A DNA stretch of 53,849 bases from Flavobacteriales bacterium (GTDB lineage: Bacteria; Bacteroidota; Bacteroidia; Flavobacteriales_D; Sanyastnellaceae), in the NCBI GenBank assembly GCA_029238785.1, contig JAQWFN010000064.1, positions 1 through 53,849 on the forward strand, read 5' to 3'. This document shows positions 27,070 through 36,037 of this stretch, one piece after another. Numbering within the stretch: position 1 is the first letter of the stretch; each line of letters starts with the position of its first letter. The notes below the pieces were generated by a model that ran no database searches, was not told the DNA's origin, and saw only the letters and a list, made by a program, of their open reading frames with translations. The translations under genes and the position numbers were made by a program.

Positions 27070-27846
27070 ATGACCTATTTAGCTCAAAACCTTAAAGCAC
27101 TTCGAAAGCAAAAGCAGCTCACGCAAGCCCAACTGGCTGAGCGCGTTGGTGTCAATCGTTCGGTGATTGGGGCCTATGAGGAAGGTAGAGCAGAACCAAA
27201 ATTGGCGACACTCGTTTTGCTCTCTCGTCTTTTTAAGCTTACCATAGATCAATTGGTGCTTGCGCCCATTTCCGCTAAGGGTAAAGAAAATCAAGAGCTA
27301 CTTCCTCCATCCATTAAGGTCTTGCCCATTACGGTAGATCGAGATACTGATAATGAGCTCATCACTTTGGTGCCCGCGAAAGCTGCAGCAGGTTATCTTG
27401 GCGGTTATGGTGATGTGGACTACATTTCACAACTGCCCCGCTTTTCTCTGCCCATCAAGGAACTTCGGCAAGATCAAAGCTACCGTGCGTTTCAAATTGA
27501 TGGAGACAGCATGTTACCCATTCCTTCAGGAACCTACGTGATATGCTCATTTATGGAAAACTGGAAACTCGCTGGTCAGAATAAAAGCTACGTGGTAGTA
27601 ACAAAAGATGATGGGATTGTTTTTAAACGCATTCAAAGAAGTCAAGAACAAAGCAGTTTTACGATGGTGTCTAACAATGCCCTTTTCGAACCTTACGAAT
27701 TGCCTTGGGCTGAAGTGCTTGAAGTTTGGCAAGCCACAGCACTCGTTTCCTTCGATTTCCCCACAGAAACAATGCATGCCTCTGCTTTAGAAGACATCCG
27801 ACTTAAGTTGGGTGAACTTCAAAAAAGTATCGATAAGAAAGGGTAG
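27070..27846 (+). CDS. XRE-family regulator with S24 peptidase domain (LexA/CI-like)
   Basis: About 258 residues. An N-terminal helix-turn-helix of XRE type occupies residues 6-60 (LTQAQLAERVGVNRSVIGAYEEGRAEP). After a linker comes an S24 LexA-like domain with the nucleophile Ser147 in FQIDGDSMLP and the general-base lysine near K186 in IVFKRI. A likely self-cleavage site, Ala107-Gly108 (AKAAAGYL), precedes it, as in phage CI repressors and LexA. It may therefore be a DNA-damage-responsive repressor or a broadly acting Bacteroidota regulator of this design; its targets are not visible. The start could also be the ATG at 27052. The gene is preceded by short-unit repeat arrays and followed by a convergent gene after 4 bases. 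Confidence 0.85.
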   Translation: MTYLAQNLKALRKQKQLTQAQLAERVGVNRSVIGAYEEGRAEPKLATLVLLSRLFKLTIDQLVLAPISAKGKENQELLPPSIKVLPITVDRDTDNELITLVPAKAAAGYLGGYGDVDYISQLPRFSLPIKELRQDQSYRAFQIDGDSMLPIPSGTYVICSFMENWKLAGQNKSYVVVTKDDGIVFKRIQRSQEQSSFTMVSNNALFEPYELPWAEVLEVWQATALVSFDFPTETMHASALEDIRLKLGELQKSIDKKG

Positions 27847-27850
27847 GATT

Positions 27851-28639
27851 CTAGTTCTTCTCGTTCAAAAGACCATTCCACAAGGACACGCGATGTTCCA
27901 AAGCTGCTACAGCTATGGCTTCTGCTTCTTGCCACTTCTCTTCATCATCTCCACAAAGCATGGAAATCATCTTTAAGGATAAAGGACCGTGCTCATCACC
28001 GTCAATTTCGATGTGGCGTTTGAGGTAATAGAGGAGTTTGTTTGACGGACCAATGCTTCCTTTGTCTTGACCCTCACGTATGATGGCCTCGAACATATCA
28101 GGAATCAAATCTTCTCGTCCGAAAGTAAAGGCCGAAGCAATGAGGTGGGGTTTTCCGCTTTCGATCACCTCAAAGGTGAAGTTGACAAAATCAGCCACAT
28201 TACTCGGTACTCGTAGTATTTCTAGCGCCTCCTTGACTGAGTTTCCTTCGCGAAGCAAATCAAGAAAAGCGTGGATCTCCGAAGTATCTGCTCCCAATTC
28301 TTCCATGGCATCGATGTACATGTCGAAATGGCTCTTAGGAACACCATCTGCGTCCAAATCGCTTTCTTCGCCATGAACAATTTCATTGATGAACCGGGCC
28401 AATTCTGGATATTGATTAGGCATCCAAGGAACCGTGGTGCAAGTGAGTTGCGCTTGCAGTGCTTTGAGCAAAGACATGAAATCCCAAACCGCAAAAACAT
28501 GGTGTTTCATGAAGGCCCGAATGTCTTCCAGCTCCTTCAACTGCTCATACATGGGGTGCGCGCTCAACTGTGTTCTTAATCCCGAAACACGTTCGTTGAT
28601 TTCATTCACTCCTCTCTCTTCCAAAACGGCTTTTTCCAT
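27851..28639 (-). CDS. DUF3050 family protein (heme-oxygenase-like fold)
   Basis: A 262-residue, all-helical soluble protein that matches DUF3050 (PF11251), a family with the heme-oxygenase-like fold. Potential metal ligands are visible: HHVFAVWDFM near residue 45-55, an acidic helix (NEIVHGEES) near 87, and the RHIEIDGDEHG cluster near 210. Its H-x3-D-x2-H spacing resembles ligand sets in heme-oxygenase-like di-iron enzymes. No activity is established for the family. The start codon is 2 bases after the stop of nfu, so the two genes are co-transcribed and an iron-related role is plausible but unproven. Confidence 0.8.
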   Translation of the reverse strand: MEKAVLEERGVNEINERVSGLRTQLSAHPMYEQLKELEDIRAFMKHHVFAVWDFMSLLKALQAQLTCTTVPWMPNQYPELARFINEIVHGEESDLDADGVPKSHFDMYIDAMEELGADTSEIHAFLDLLREGNSVKEALEILRVPSNVADFVNFTFEVIESGKPHLIASAFTFGREDLIPDMFEAIIREGQDKGSIGPSNKLLYYLKRHIEIDGDEHGPLSLKMISMLCGDDEEKWQEAEAIAVAALEHRVSLWNGLLNEKN

Positions 28640-28641
28640 CT

Positions 28642-29292
28642 TTATACTCCTTGTGCAATCACCTCCTCAACAGCAGGGATTTTCGATTTCAATAAGTTCT
28701 CAATACCACCTTTCAAGGTTTGCATACTGCTCGGGCAACCCGAACAAGCCCCTCGCAATTGTACGTAAACTTTCCCCTCTTTATAAGCAGTGAAATCAAT
28801 GGCTCCGCCGTCTTGCTCCACTGCTGGACGAACAAATTCATCCAATAAAAAGCGAATTTCATCATCAAACTCAGAAGGAGAAATGTCTTCTTTTTCGATA
28901 AAGGCCTTCTGCGCCTCCGTTAGGCCCAAAGCCCCCGCTTCCACCTTTGGCATGTCGGCCTCCAGCCCTTCAGGAACATGATTTACGGCGATTTCGTTTT
29001 CCAAAAGCCACTCGCGGATATACTCGCGCAATTGCTGCACAATCATCTCCCAGCCTAGAGAATCATCCTTCGTTACCGCAACATAATTTCCCGAAATAAA
29101 TACGGCCGTTACAAAAGGAAAGTTGAACAGTTCTTCTGCCAATGGAGCAGCGTCTTTGCACTGTTCTTTAGACGAAAATTCAACTTGGAGTCCGTCAGCA
29201 ATGAGCCAACGATCTGCAACGAACTTCATAACTGCAGGATTGGGGGTCATCTCTGCATAAACGGCGGTGGGAATGATCTTTCTTGTGCTCAT
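28642..29292 (-). CDS. NifU-like iron-sulfur scaffold protein (Nfu type)
   Basis: A 216-residue cytoplasmic protein with an N-terminal Nfu domain (starting MSTRKIIPTAVYAEMTPNPAVMKFV, with the characteristic TPNP) and a C-terminal NifU domain. The C-terminal domain holds the cluster-binding motif CSGC at residues 183-186 in the family pattern GACSGCPSS. The protein carries or inserts iron-sulfur clusters into target enzymes. The start at 29292 is used: the ORF could be extended upstream, but the added 44 residues are unlike the family and cross the divergent promoter region. A -7 box lies 14 bases upstream. DUF3050 follows directly. Confidence 0.92.
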   Translation of the reverse strand: MSTRKIIPTAVYAEMTPNPAVMKFVADRWLIADGLQVEFSSKEQCKDAAPLAEELFNFPFVTAVFISGNYVAVTKDDSLGWEMIVQQLREYIREWLLENEIAVNHVPEGLEADMPKVEAGALGLTEAQKAFIEKEDISPSEFDDEIRFLLDEFVRPAVEQDGGAIDFTAYKEGKVYVQLRGACSGCPSSMQTLKGGIENLLKSKIPAVEEVIAQGV

Positions 29293-29306
29293 CGAAAAAA
29301 TTTCTT

Positions 29307-29339
29307 CAAAGGTAATCAATGGATAACATTTGGAGCCAA
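29307..29339 (-). promoter_or_regulatory. Promoter of the nfu-DUF3050 operon
   Basis: On the minus strand a TTG -33 element (29337-29339) and a perfect -7 TACCTTTG (29307-29314) are separated by 22 bases. The box ends 14 bases before the ATG at 29292. It overlaps the divergent promoter of the amidohydrolase operon. Confidence 0.6.
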
Positions 29340-29363
29340 GAGATGTTCTTATTGCTACATTTG
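29329..29363 (+). promoter_or_regulatory. Promoter of the amidohydrolase operon
   Basis: A TTTG -33 element (29329-29332) and a perfect -7 TACATTTG (29356-29363) are 23 bases apart. The box ends 5 bases before the ATG at 29369, so the transcript is probably leaderless. Confidence 0.65.
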
Positions 29364-29368
29364 TTGTC

Positions 29369-32300
29369 ATGAGAACTTGGATTTTTGTTTTAACCCTCTG
29401 TTTGCTTTGCTTCGCGAAGATCAATTTCGCTCAAAGCACTTTCCCTGTTAATGGGACCCACGAAAAATCAGTGGTCAGCACGCTCTTTATTAACGGTCAG
29501 TTTCATACCAGCCCCACTGAGCTCATTGAAAATGGCCAAATGCTCGTTAGTAAAGGTCAAATCATTGCGATTGGCAGCGAAGTAAAAGCGCCGGCACAAT
29601 GTGAGATTGTCGATCTCAAAGGTGCGCATGTTTATCCTTCTTTCATTGATTTGGAATCCGACTACGGCATGCCGAAAGTGGAAGGCAGACAATGGTCGCG
29701 CGAACCCCATATCGAACGCAGCGAAAAAGGCGCTTTTGGATGGAACGAGGCCATTCGGCCAGAATTTCATGCTGCCCATGTTTTCAAACATCAAAATGAA
29801 AAAGCAGAAAGCCTGAAAAAAATGGGTTTCGGTGCGGTGCTTAGTCATCATCACGATGGTATTTCAAGAGGAACATCGGCCTTGATTTGCCTGGGATCAA
29901 ACGAAAACAGAAACCTGCTTGTGAGCAGAGCGGCCTCGCACTTCTCCTTCAGCAAAGGAAGTAGCAAACAAGATTACCCCAGCTCACTCATGGGAGCCAT
30001 CGCCCTGCTGCGCCAAACCTTCTATGATTTGGAATGGTACCTTTATGGGAAGAACGCCACTGAGCGCAACCTGAGCCTAGAGGCGCTTGCTGATGGATTA
30101 AATCTCCCCTTGATTTTTGAAACGCGAGAGAAACTAGACCTCCTGCGTGCCGATCGTATTGGAGATGAGTTCTCCATGCAATTTGCCTTCGTTGGTAATG
30201 GCGACGAATACCAACGCATCAATGAAATTAAAGCAACAGAAGGCATGGTGATTGTTCCCATCAACTTCCCTGCGCCTTACGATGTAAGAGATCCGTACCT
30301 CGCTCGAATGATCTCGCTTCAAGAGCTGAAGCATTGGGAACTCGCCCCAAGTAATTTAGCAAGACTCGAAGCAGCTGGAGTTCCGTTTTGCATCACCTCT
30401 AAAGACTGTTCTTCGAAAGACTTTTTCAGCAACCTCAGATTGGCGGTTAAAAACGGCTTGAGCGAAGCAGCAGCAATTGATGCCTTAACACTCCAACCTG
30501 CAAAATACCTCAAGGTAGATGATCTATTGGGAAGTTTAGATGTAGGAAAAGAAGCCAACTTCAATGTCATGAGCGCTTCTTTATTTGATGATGATAGTGA
30601 ACTTTTGGAAGTGTGGACCCAAGGAGAGGTGGCGATTTTTGTTGATCGACTTTTGCTTGATGTTCGTGGAGAATACAACCTCAATATTGACGGAAAGATC
30701 TACCCACTTTCAGTCAACGGAAAAGTAGGTCAAGTTAGTGGTGAAATTAGCCGAATTCAGGAAGACACGGTGAAAATTAAACTCAACATCGTTCAAGAAG
30801 GTCAACAACTCAGCATGAATGCCAAAGGTGATGAACTTGGACTTCCAGGAACATTATTCTTCGGCGGAATTGTGCATGCTGAAAGTCGAATTTGGGACGG
30901 TACCTTACAGTATCCTGATGGACAATGGAAAACGTGGATTGCCGTAAAACAGCAAGACCTCGAAAATGATAAAAAAGAAGTCCCAGAAAGCAACGAAGAA
31001 GCAGTGGAAATGGGCGAAGTGATTTATCCTTTCGTAGCCTACGGTTCGCCAAAAAGACCAGAAGCCAAAACGATTTTAATTAAGAACGCCACCTTGTGGA
31101 CCAATGAAGACGAAGGCATTATTGAAGATGCGCAACTTTTGATTCATCAAGGAAAAATCGCCGCTCTCGGAAAGCGCGTAGATCTTGCTGCCGTGTTTGG
31201 AAAGAGCATTCCTGAAATCGAAGTGATTGATGCAAAAGGCAAACATGTCACTCCAGGTATTATTGATGAGCATTCCCACATCGCCATTACAAGAGGCGTG
31301 AATGAAGGCACACAAGCCAGCAGCGCTGAGGTGAGTATTCAGCACAGTGTGGACTCTGAAGACATCAACATCTATCGCCAGCTCTCTGGAGGGGTCACTT
31401 GTTCGCAGCTCCTTCACGGTTCTGCCAATCCTATTGGCGGACAAAGCGCCATCATTAAGTTGAAGTGGGGAGCTAGTCCTGATGAAATGGTACTATGGGA
31501 CGCCGCACCCTTCATCAAATTTGCTTTGGGTGAAAATGTGAAGCAAAGCAATTGGGGTGATGCCCAAACCGAACGTTTCCCGCAAACCAGAATGGGTGTT
31601 GAACAGGTGTTTTACGATGAATTCATCCGCGCTCGTGAATACGAGTTGGCCTGGAAAAATTATAACAACGAGCTGAAATTGCTGAGCAGAAGACAGCTCA
31701 AAAAAGAAGGACTTCCCCCAGCTCCTCGAAAAGATCTTGAATTAGATGTTCTGCTTCAAATTCTAAACGGTGAGCGCTTTATCACCTGCCACAGCTACCG
31801 TCAAGATGAAATCAACATGTTGATGCACGTTGCAGACAGTTTGGGCTTCACCCTAAACACCTTCACCCACATTCTCGAAGGGTATAAAGTGGCCGACAAA
31901 ATGAGAGAGCATGGTGCGGGTGGTTCCACCTTTTCCGATTGGTGGGCTTATAAATTTGAAGTGAAAGACGCCATTCCTTACAACGGAGCAATTCTTTGGG
32001 AACAAGGGGTAGTGACGGCCTTCAACTCAGATGATGCAGAAATGGCACGCCGACTTAATCAAGAAGCGGCAAAAGCGGTGAAATATGGCGGAGTTCCAGA
32101 AGAAGAAGCCTTCAAATTCGTCACCCTAAATCCTGCAAAACTGCTTCATTTGGACCATAGAATGGGTTCGCTTAAAGTGGGGAAAGACGCTGATGTTGTG
32201 ATCTGGTCTGATCACCCCCTAAGCATCTACGCCAAAGCAGAGAAAACCTTTATCGAAGGGGTATGCTACTGGGATGCTGAAGAAGACATCGCCAAACAGC

Positions 32301-32434
32301 GTTACATCCAAAGTGAAAAGGCACGCATCATCCAAAAAATGCTCAATAGTCCGGGTGATAATGGCTCGAAAAGAAAACCCAGCAAGCGTGTTCATCAGCA
32401 CAACCATTGCGATACTATCCTTGAAGAATATTAA
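29369..32434 (+). CDS. Exported protein with two amidohydrolase domains
   Basis: About 1021 residues with a signal peptide (MRTWIFVLTLCLLCFAKINFAQ). It contains two amidohydrolase-superfamily units in tandem. The N-terminal one (about residues 30-440) lacks the metal-binding HxH at the expected place (YPSFIDLESDYG) and looks inactive. The C-terminal one (about 560-1000) has HSH in TPGIIDEHSHIAI (near 634), a histidine in FITCHSYRQDE (near 806), THILEGY (near 833) and FNSDDAEM (near 886), so it can bind metal and hydrolyse amide or similar bonds. Tandem exported pairs of this kind, followed by a second amidohydrolase, are common in Bacteroidota, but the substrate is unknown; imidazolonepropionase-like is the usual label. 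The start is chosen for the signal peptide; an in-frame ATG at 29330 would overlap the promoter. Confidence 0.88.
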   Translation: MRTWIFVLTLCLLCFAKINFAQSTFPVNGTHEKSVVSTLFINGQFHTSPTELIENGQMLVSKGQIIAIGSEVKAPAQCEIVDLKGAHVYPSFIDLESDYGMPKVEGRQWSREPHIERSEKGAFGWNEAIRPEFHAAHVFKHQNEKAESLKKMGFGAVLSHHHDGISRGTSALICLGSNENRNLLVSRAASHFSFSKGSSKQDYPSSLMGAIALLRQTFYDLEWYLYGKNATERNLSLEALADGLNLPLIFETREKLDLLRADRIGDEFSMQFAFVGNGDEYQRINEIKATEGMVIVPINFPAPYDVRDPYLARMISLQELKHWELAPSNLARLEAAGVPFCITSKDCSSKDFFSNLRLAVKNGLSEAAAIDALTLQPAKYLKVDDLLGSLDVGKEANFNVMSASLFDDDSELLEVWTQGEVAIFVDRLLLDVRGEYNLNIDGKIYPLSVNGKVGQVSGEISRIQEDTVKIKLNIVQEGQQLSMNAKGDELGLPGTLFFGGIVHAESRIWDGTLQYPDGQWKTWIAVKQQDLENDKKEVPESNEEAVEMGEVIYPFVAYGSPKRPEAKTILIKNATLWTNEDEGIIEDAQLLIHQGKIAALGKRVDLAAVFGKSIPEIEVIDAKGKHVTPGIIDEHSHIAITRGVNEGTQASSAEVSIQHSVDSEDINIYRQLSGGVTCSQLLHGSANPIGGQSAIIKLKWGASPDEMVLWDAAPFIKFALGENVKQSNWGDAQTERFPQTRMGVEQVFYDEFIRAREYELAWKNYNNELKLLSRRQLKKEGLPPAPRKDLELDVLLQILNGERFITCHSYRQDEINMLMHVADSLGFTLNTFTHILEGYKVADKMREHGAGGSTFSDWWAYKFEVKDAIPYNGAILWEQGVVTAFNSDDAEMARRLNQEAAKAVKYGGVPEEEAFKFVTLNPAKLLHLDHRMGSLKVGKDADVVIWSDHPLSIYAKAEKTFIEGVCYWDAEEDIAKQRYIQSEKARIIQKMLNSPGDNGSKRKPSKRVHQHNHCDTILEEY

Positions 32435-32437
32435 GAC

Positions 32438-33733
32438 ATGAAGCACTATTCAATCCAACTTCTCATCCTTCTTTTCTGTAGTGGATTTGTTTTCGCTCAA
32501 GATCAGGTTAGTCCTGGAGCAAAACACGAAGGTAAAACTTTGCTCCTCGGAGGAACTGCTCACCTCGGAAACGGTGATGTGATTCAAGACGCCGCCATTG
32601 GCTATGAAAATGGGGTCATCACCTTTGTTGGTTCCTCGCTCAAAGCAAAAAGCGCCGATTATGATGAGGTGATCGACACCAAAGGCAAGCACATTTACCC
32701 GGGTTTTATCACCGCAAACTCCACCCTAGGACTGCAGGAAATTGGCGCTGTGAGGGCTACCCGCGATCAATATGAAATTGGCACTTTTAGACCGAATGTG
32801 CGCGCAATTATTGCCTTTAATACGGAGTCCGACATCACGCCAACAGTGCGTTCGAACGGGGTTTTAATTGGGCAAATTACTCCTCGTGGTGGGGTGATTA
32901 GTGGCAGTTCGGGCATTGCTCAATTTGACGCTTGGAACTGGGAAGATGCCGCCATGGAAATGACAGACGGTGTGCACATGAATTGGCCTCGAATGCACCA
33001 CCTGCATACGCAGCAAGGGAAGCCTGTTATTGAATTGCGAAAAACCTACGAGCAGCAGCTGCACGAAATTCAACGCTTCTTTAGAGAAAGTAAAGCTTAC
33101 TCCAAGGGCAATGGCGCCATAAAAGACCTCAAGTACGAGGCCATGCGCGGTTTGTTCGACGGAGAACTCTGCTTGTATGTGCATGCTAACGATTACAAAC
33201 AATTGGTTGAAGCCGTTCAACTCAAACGCGATTTCGAGATCCCTCGAATGTGCATCGTTGGTGGCTATGACTCTTGGATGGCGGCAGATTTGCTTCGCGA
33301 TAACAAGGTAAGCGTGATGCTCTATCGCACACACGAACTGCCTGATTACGATGAAGACGATGTCAACCTTCCCTACAAACTTCCCAAACTTTTGTCGGAT
33401 GAAGGCGTGCTCTTCTGCCTCCAAAACAGCGGAGATATGGAACAAATGGGAACACGAAACCTCCCCTTCTATGCGGGCACTGCTGTGGCTTACGGACTAA
33501 CTTACGAGCAAGCGGTGATGAGCATTACCTTGAATGCTGCTAAAATTCTAGGTATCGACGATCGTGTGGGTTCTTTAGAGGTGGGAAAACAGGCCACCAT
33601 TGTTGTGTCTGATGGAGATGCCCTCGATATGAGAACAAACAACATCGTTTTTGCTTGTATTACCGGAAGGGTGATTGATCTCGATAACCGACACAAATTG
33701 CTTTACCGCAAGTACCGCAGTAAATATCAATAA
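32438..33733 (+). CDS. Exported amidohydrolase-family protein, probably non-catalytic
   Basis: A 431-residue protein with a signal peptide (MKHYSIQLLILLFCSGFVFAQ), related to the N-terminal unit of the gene directly upstream. The fold is visible from LLLGGTAHLGNGDVIQDAAIG, HIYPGFITANSTLGL and the C-terminal VGSLEVGKQATIVVSDGD. The HxH metal motif expected after YPGFI is replaced by NST, and the later histidines are not conserved. It is therefore probably a partner or regulatory subunit of the upstream protein rather than an independent hydrolase. Its ATG is 3 bases after the upstream stop, so the pair is an operon ending at the terminator at 33761. Confidence 0.85.
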   Translation: MKHYSIQLLILLFCSGFVFAQDQVSPGAKHEGKTLLLGGTAHLGNGDVIQDAAIGYENGVITFVGSSLKAKSADYDEVIDTKGKHIYPGFITANSTLGLQEIGAVRATRDQYEIGTFRPNVRAIIAFNTESDITPTVRSNGVLIGQITPRGGVISGSSGIAQFDAWNWEDAAMEMTDGVHMNWPRMHHLHTQQGKPVIELRKTYEQQLHEIQRFFRESKAYSKGNGAIKDLKYEAMRGLFDGELCLYVHANDYKQLVEAVQLKRDFEIPRMCIVGGYDSWMAADLLRDNKVSVMLYRTHELPDYDEDDVNLPYKLPKLLSDEGVLFCLQNSGDMEQMGTRNLPFYAGTAVAYGLTYEQAVMSITLNAAKILGIDDRVGSLEVGKQATIVVSDGDALDMRTNNIVFACITGRVIDLDNRHKLLYRKYRSKYQ

Positions 33734-33760
33734 GGACAAAACGAACTTTATTCTACAGAA

Positions 33761-33797
33761 AACGGGGAGCAGCATCAAGCTAACTCCCCGTTCTTTT
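33761..33797 (+). terminator. Intrinsic terminator of the amidohydrolase operon
   Basis: A 9-bp GC-rich stem (AACGGGGAG at 33761-33769 with CTCCCCGTT at 33784-33792, 14-nt loop) is followed by CTTTTT. It may also end the convergent DUF4139 transcript, where the T tract is weaker. Confidence 0.8.
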
Positions 33798-33815
33798 TGC
33801 GATCTATTCGATCAA

Positions 33816-35815
33816 TCAGAGTTTCACCACAAACTCTTTGGGGTACCTCACGGAGTATTTTAATGTGAAGCTCTTTTCCTTATTTGTTTTGATACTGAAA
33901 TCCCAAGTAACAATACCGCTTTCTTCACTCACAGAACCACCACTGATGGTATCAATTTCAATTTCAATCTCTTCGTTTGAACTTACTGGAACTTGATCTT
34001 CAATGCGAATATTGATGTCTGAACGCTTCTTGTTCAACACAATAATCTCCCACTCTCGAGTGTCTTTGGTTTTGCCCGCAATCATTTGGTCTTTTTGGTC
34101 CGACTTGATGCTTTTTCTTTTCACGTGGATATTTTTATCAGGACCAAGCGATACGTTCAAAGTGTCTTCTAGGTAAGTCAAGTCCAAGTGCGACTGACCA
34201 ACATAGGTATCTTCGAAATATACGTTCATGTTGCCCGAAAGCAAGTTCAAGTCTTCCCAACCCGTTAGGCGCGCTGTGAGGTAGGCCGTTGGGTCGATCT
34301 TTGGAACACATTGGTAAAGGTAGTCTGCCTCCAAGTCGTAACGACTCACTTGCACGGCATACTTCGCGCCCGTTGAAGGAATGGAGTACTTCGCATCAAT
34401 TTTAAATTGAGTCTGGGTTGGCGTGTAGGCCACTTGCACGCTGGCAAAAGTAAAGCGCTCTTGAGCAAGGTCTTCTTCTTTCACTCGGTTTCGGCCATTT
34501 CCAGAAAACAAACTTCCACCTGTACTCAAGGTATTGCCCGAATAATATGAATCCTGGGTAACCAGCACTTCAGACAATTGAGCCGGCGCCATTTGGATTT
34601 CTTCTATTTGAATGGTTTTGCTTTGTATTTCAATCTGATTATTAGTCAGGTAGACATTCATGGTGTTGCTACTCGCGTTAAAAGTGAGTTGCGTGCAGTT
34701 TGGGTGAGAATAATGCAATACCCCGTAGCCTGTAGGAATCGTCATCGAGTATTGCCCGTAAGCATTTGTGCTCACCACCGTGTTGGTTCCGCCCAAATTC
34801 ACCCGAGCCCCTGCCAAGGCATTTCCATTTTGGTCCATCACCACCCCTGTTACCTGTCGAACATTTGGATTCCAAGCTGCATTTTGAAGTCCTGCATTCA
34901 ATTGATTATTGTTGTACACCGGTTGATGCACTGGCTGTGGGTTTTGGTAGGTAGGAACAACGGTTTGACCCAATTGCCAAGGAGTAAGGTTGGGTTTGTT
35001 TTTGTTTTGACGAGGTGTTCCGGTTGAAATCACCAATTCAATGTCGTCCCAATCTTCTCCTGAGGTTTGATAAACAAAAGCGTTATAATCCAGCTGCATG
35101 GGTTCGTCAATACTCGCTACTCTTGCGTCGTAGCCAGCATACCAACCGGCATTGGCTACCTGGTACTGAAGTTTAAAGGTAGCTACCTCCGCCTTTTTAG
35201 CGCTTACTCGAACAATCATACGGAGCTCTTGCTTGGTTTGAATTGGTGGAATCTGGCTGTACTCCAAATCGATATCAGCGATTTGCGCAGTTAGCTTGGC
35301 TACCCGATCTTGTATGGCGAGTCGCTGCTCTCGAATATCGATGTACCGCTGGCGAACAAAATCTGCTGCGGCTTTTAATTTATCCAGATCTACCCCTTCT
35401 TCTTTTGTGCCGAAGAGCTGGTTTTGTGCCAACATGTTTTCTTCTCTTGCGTAAATATCAAGCCAACCGTTCTCTCTTGAAATCTCTTCACTCAAAAGTG
35501 CACGTTGTTTTTGCGTTGCTCTTCTCCATTCCAACCGGCAATGGTGTCGGTATGGTACTCGTGGTTCATCGAAAGGATGGTAAATGCCCCATCTCCCGTT
35601 ACTTTAAGTTGATTGGGGTCGATGCCGGTGTAGAGTCCTTCAAAAATGAGCGCATGGGTTCCCACAGGAATATTGGCTCTAGCAACTCGAGTAATCTGTG
35701 CTCCTTGTTGGAAAACGGTTACTTCTTGAATGCTGCTGCTTAATTTGATTTCATTGTCCTTGGCCAAAGTGGTGAGGCTTATCAAGGAGATCAGTACGAA
35801 TAGAATGCGTTTCAT
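33816..35815 (-). CDS. DUF4139/MuiA-like exported protein with a frameshift and an inserted carboxypeptidase-D-like domain
   Basis: About 666 residues after correcting one frameshift. A signal peptide (MKRILFVLISLISLTTLA) is followed by the N-terminal beta domain of the DUF4140/DUF4139 (mucoidy inhibitor MuiA) family (SIQEVTVFQQGAQITR), a coiled coil (QRALLSEEISREN, REENMLAQNQLF) and the C-terminal DUF4139 beta region. Inside the latter, about residues 315-400 hold a carboxypeptidase-D regulatory-like domain (VTGVVMDQNGNALAGARVNLGG, GQYSMTIP) and a linker related to SusC-type plug regions. The frame breaks in an A5 run (35508-35512 on the plus strand as T5): the N-terminal part ends in NGEEQRKNNVHF, while the other frame continues as QRALLSEEISREN. 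One added A restores QRKKQRALL. Function is unknown. Confidence 0.8.
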
Positions 35816-36037
35816 GGCGTGTCTTTTTAATTAGATGCACACCCGTACACGCTTTCATAAAAAAGGTTCAAAAAAAATTTAAATGATTATCCGCTGGCGC
35901 ACAAGGCTCATTTAAGCAGCGAGTGGAAAGGCTTTATTATTCGCTTTGTACCCAGCGATGTTGATGGCTTCGCCTGTTTATACGTTCGCGCTGGTGTTTA
36001 GGCCTAAGCTAAGGCCGATCAACTCAGGAGAAACACA

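Noticed and set aside
28642-29424. A longer nfu start at 29424
   Set aside because: The extra 44 residues do not fit the family and cross the divergent promoters; the ATG at 29292 matches the conserved N-terminus.
32864-33445. A 193-codon frame on the minus strand within the second amidohydrolase gene
   Set aside because: It is antisense to a well-supported gene and its translation is rich in unusual residues with no recognisable family.
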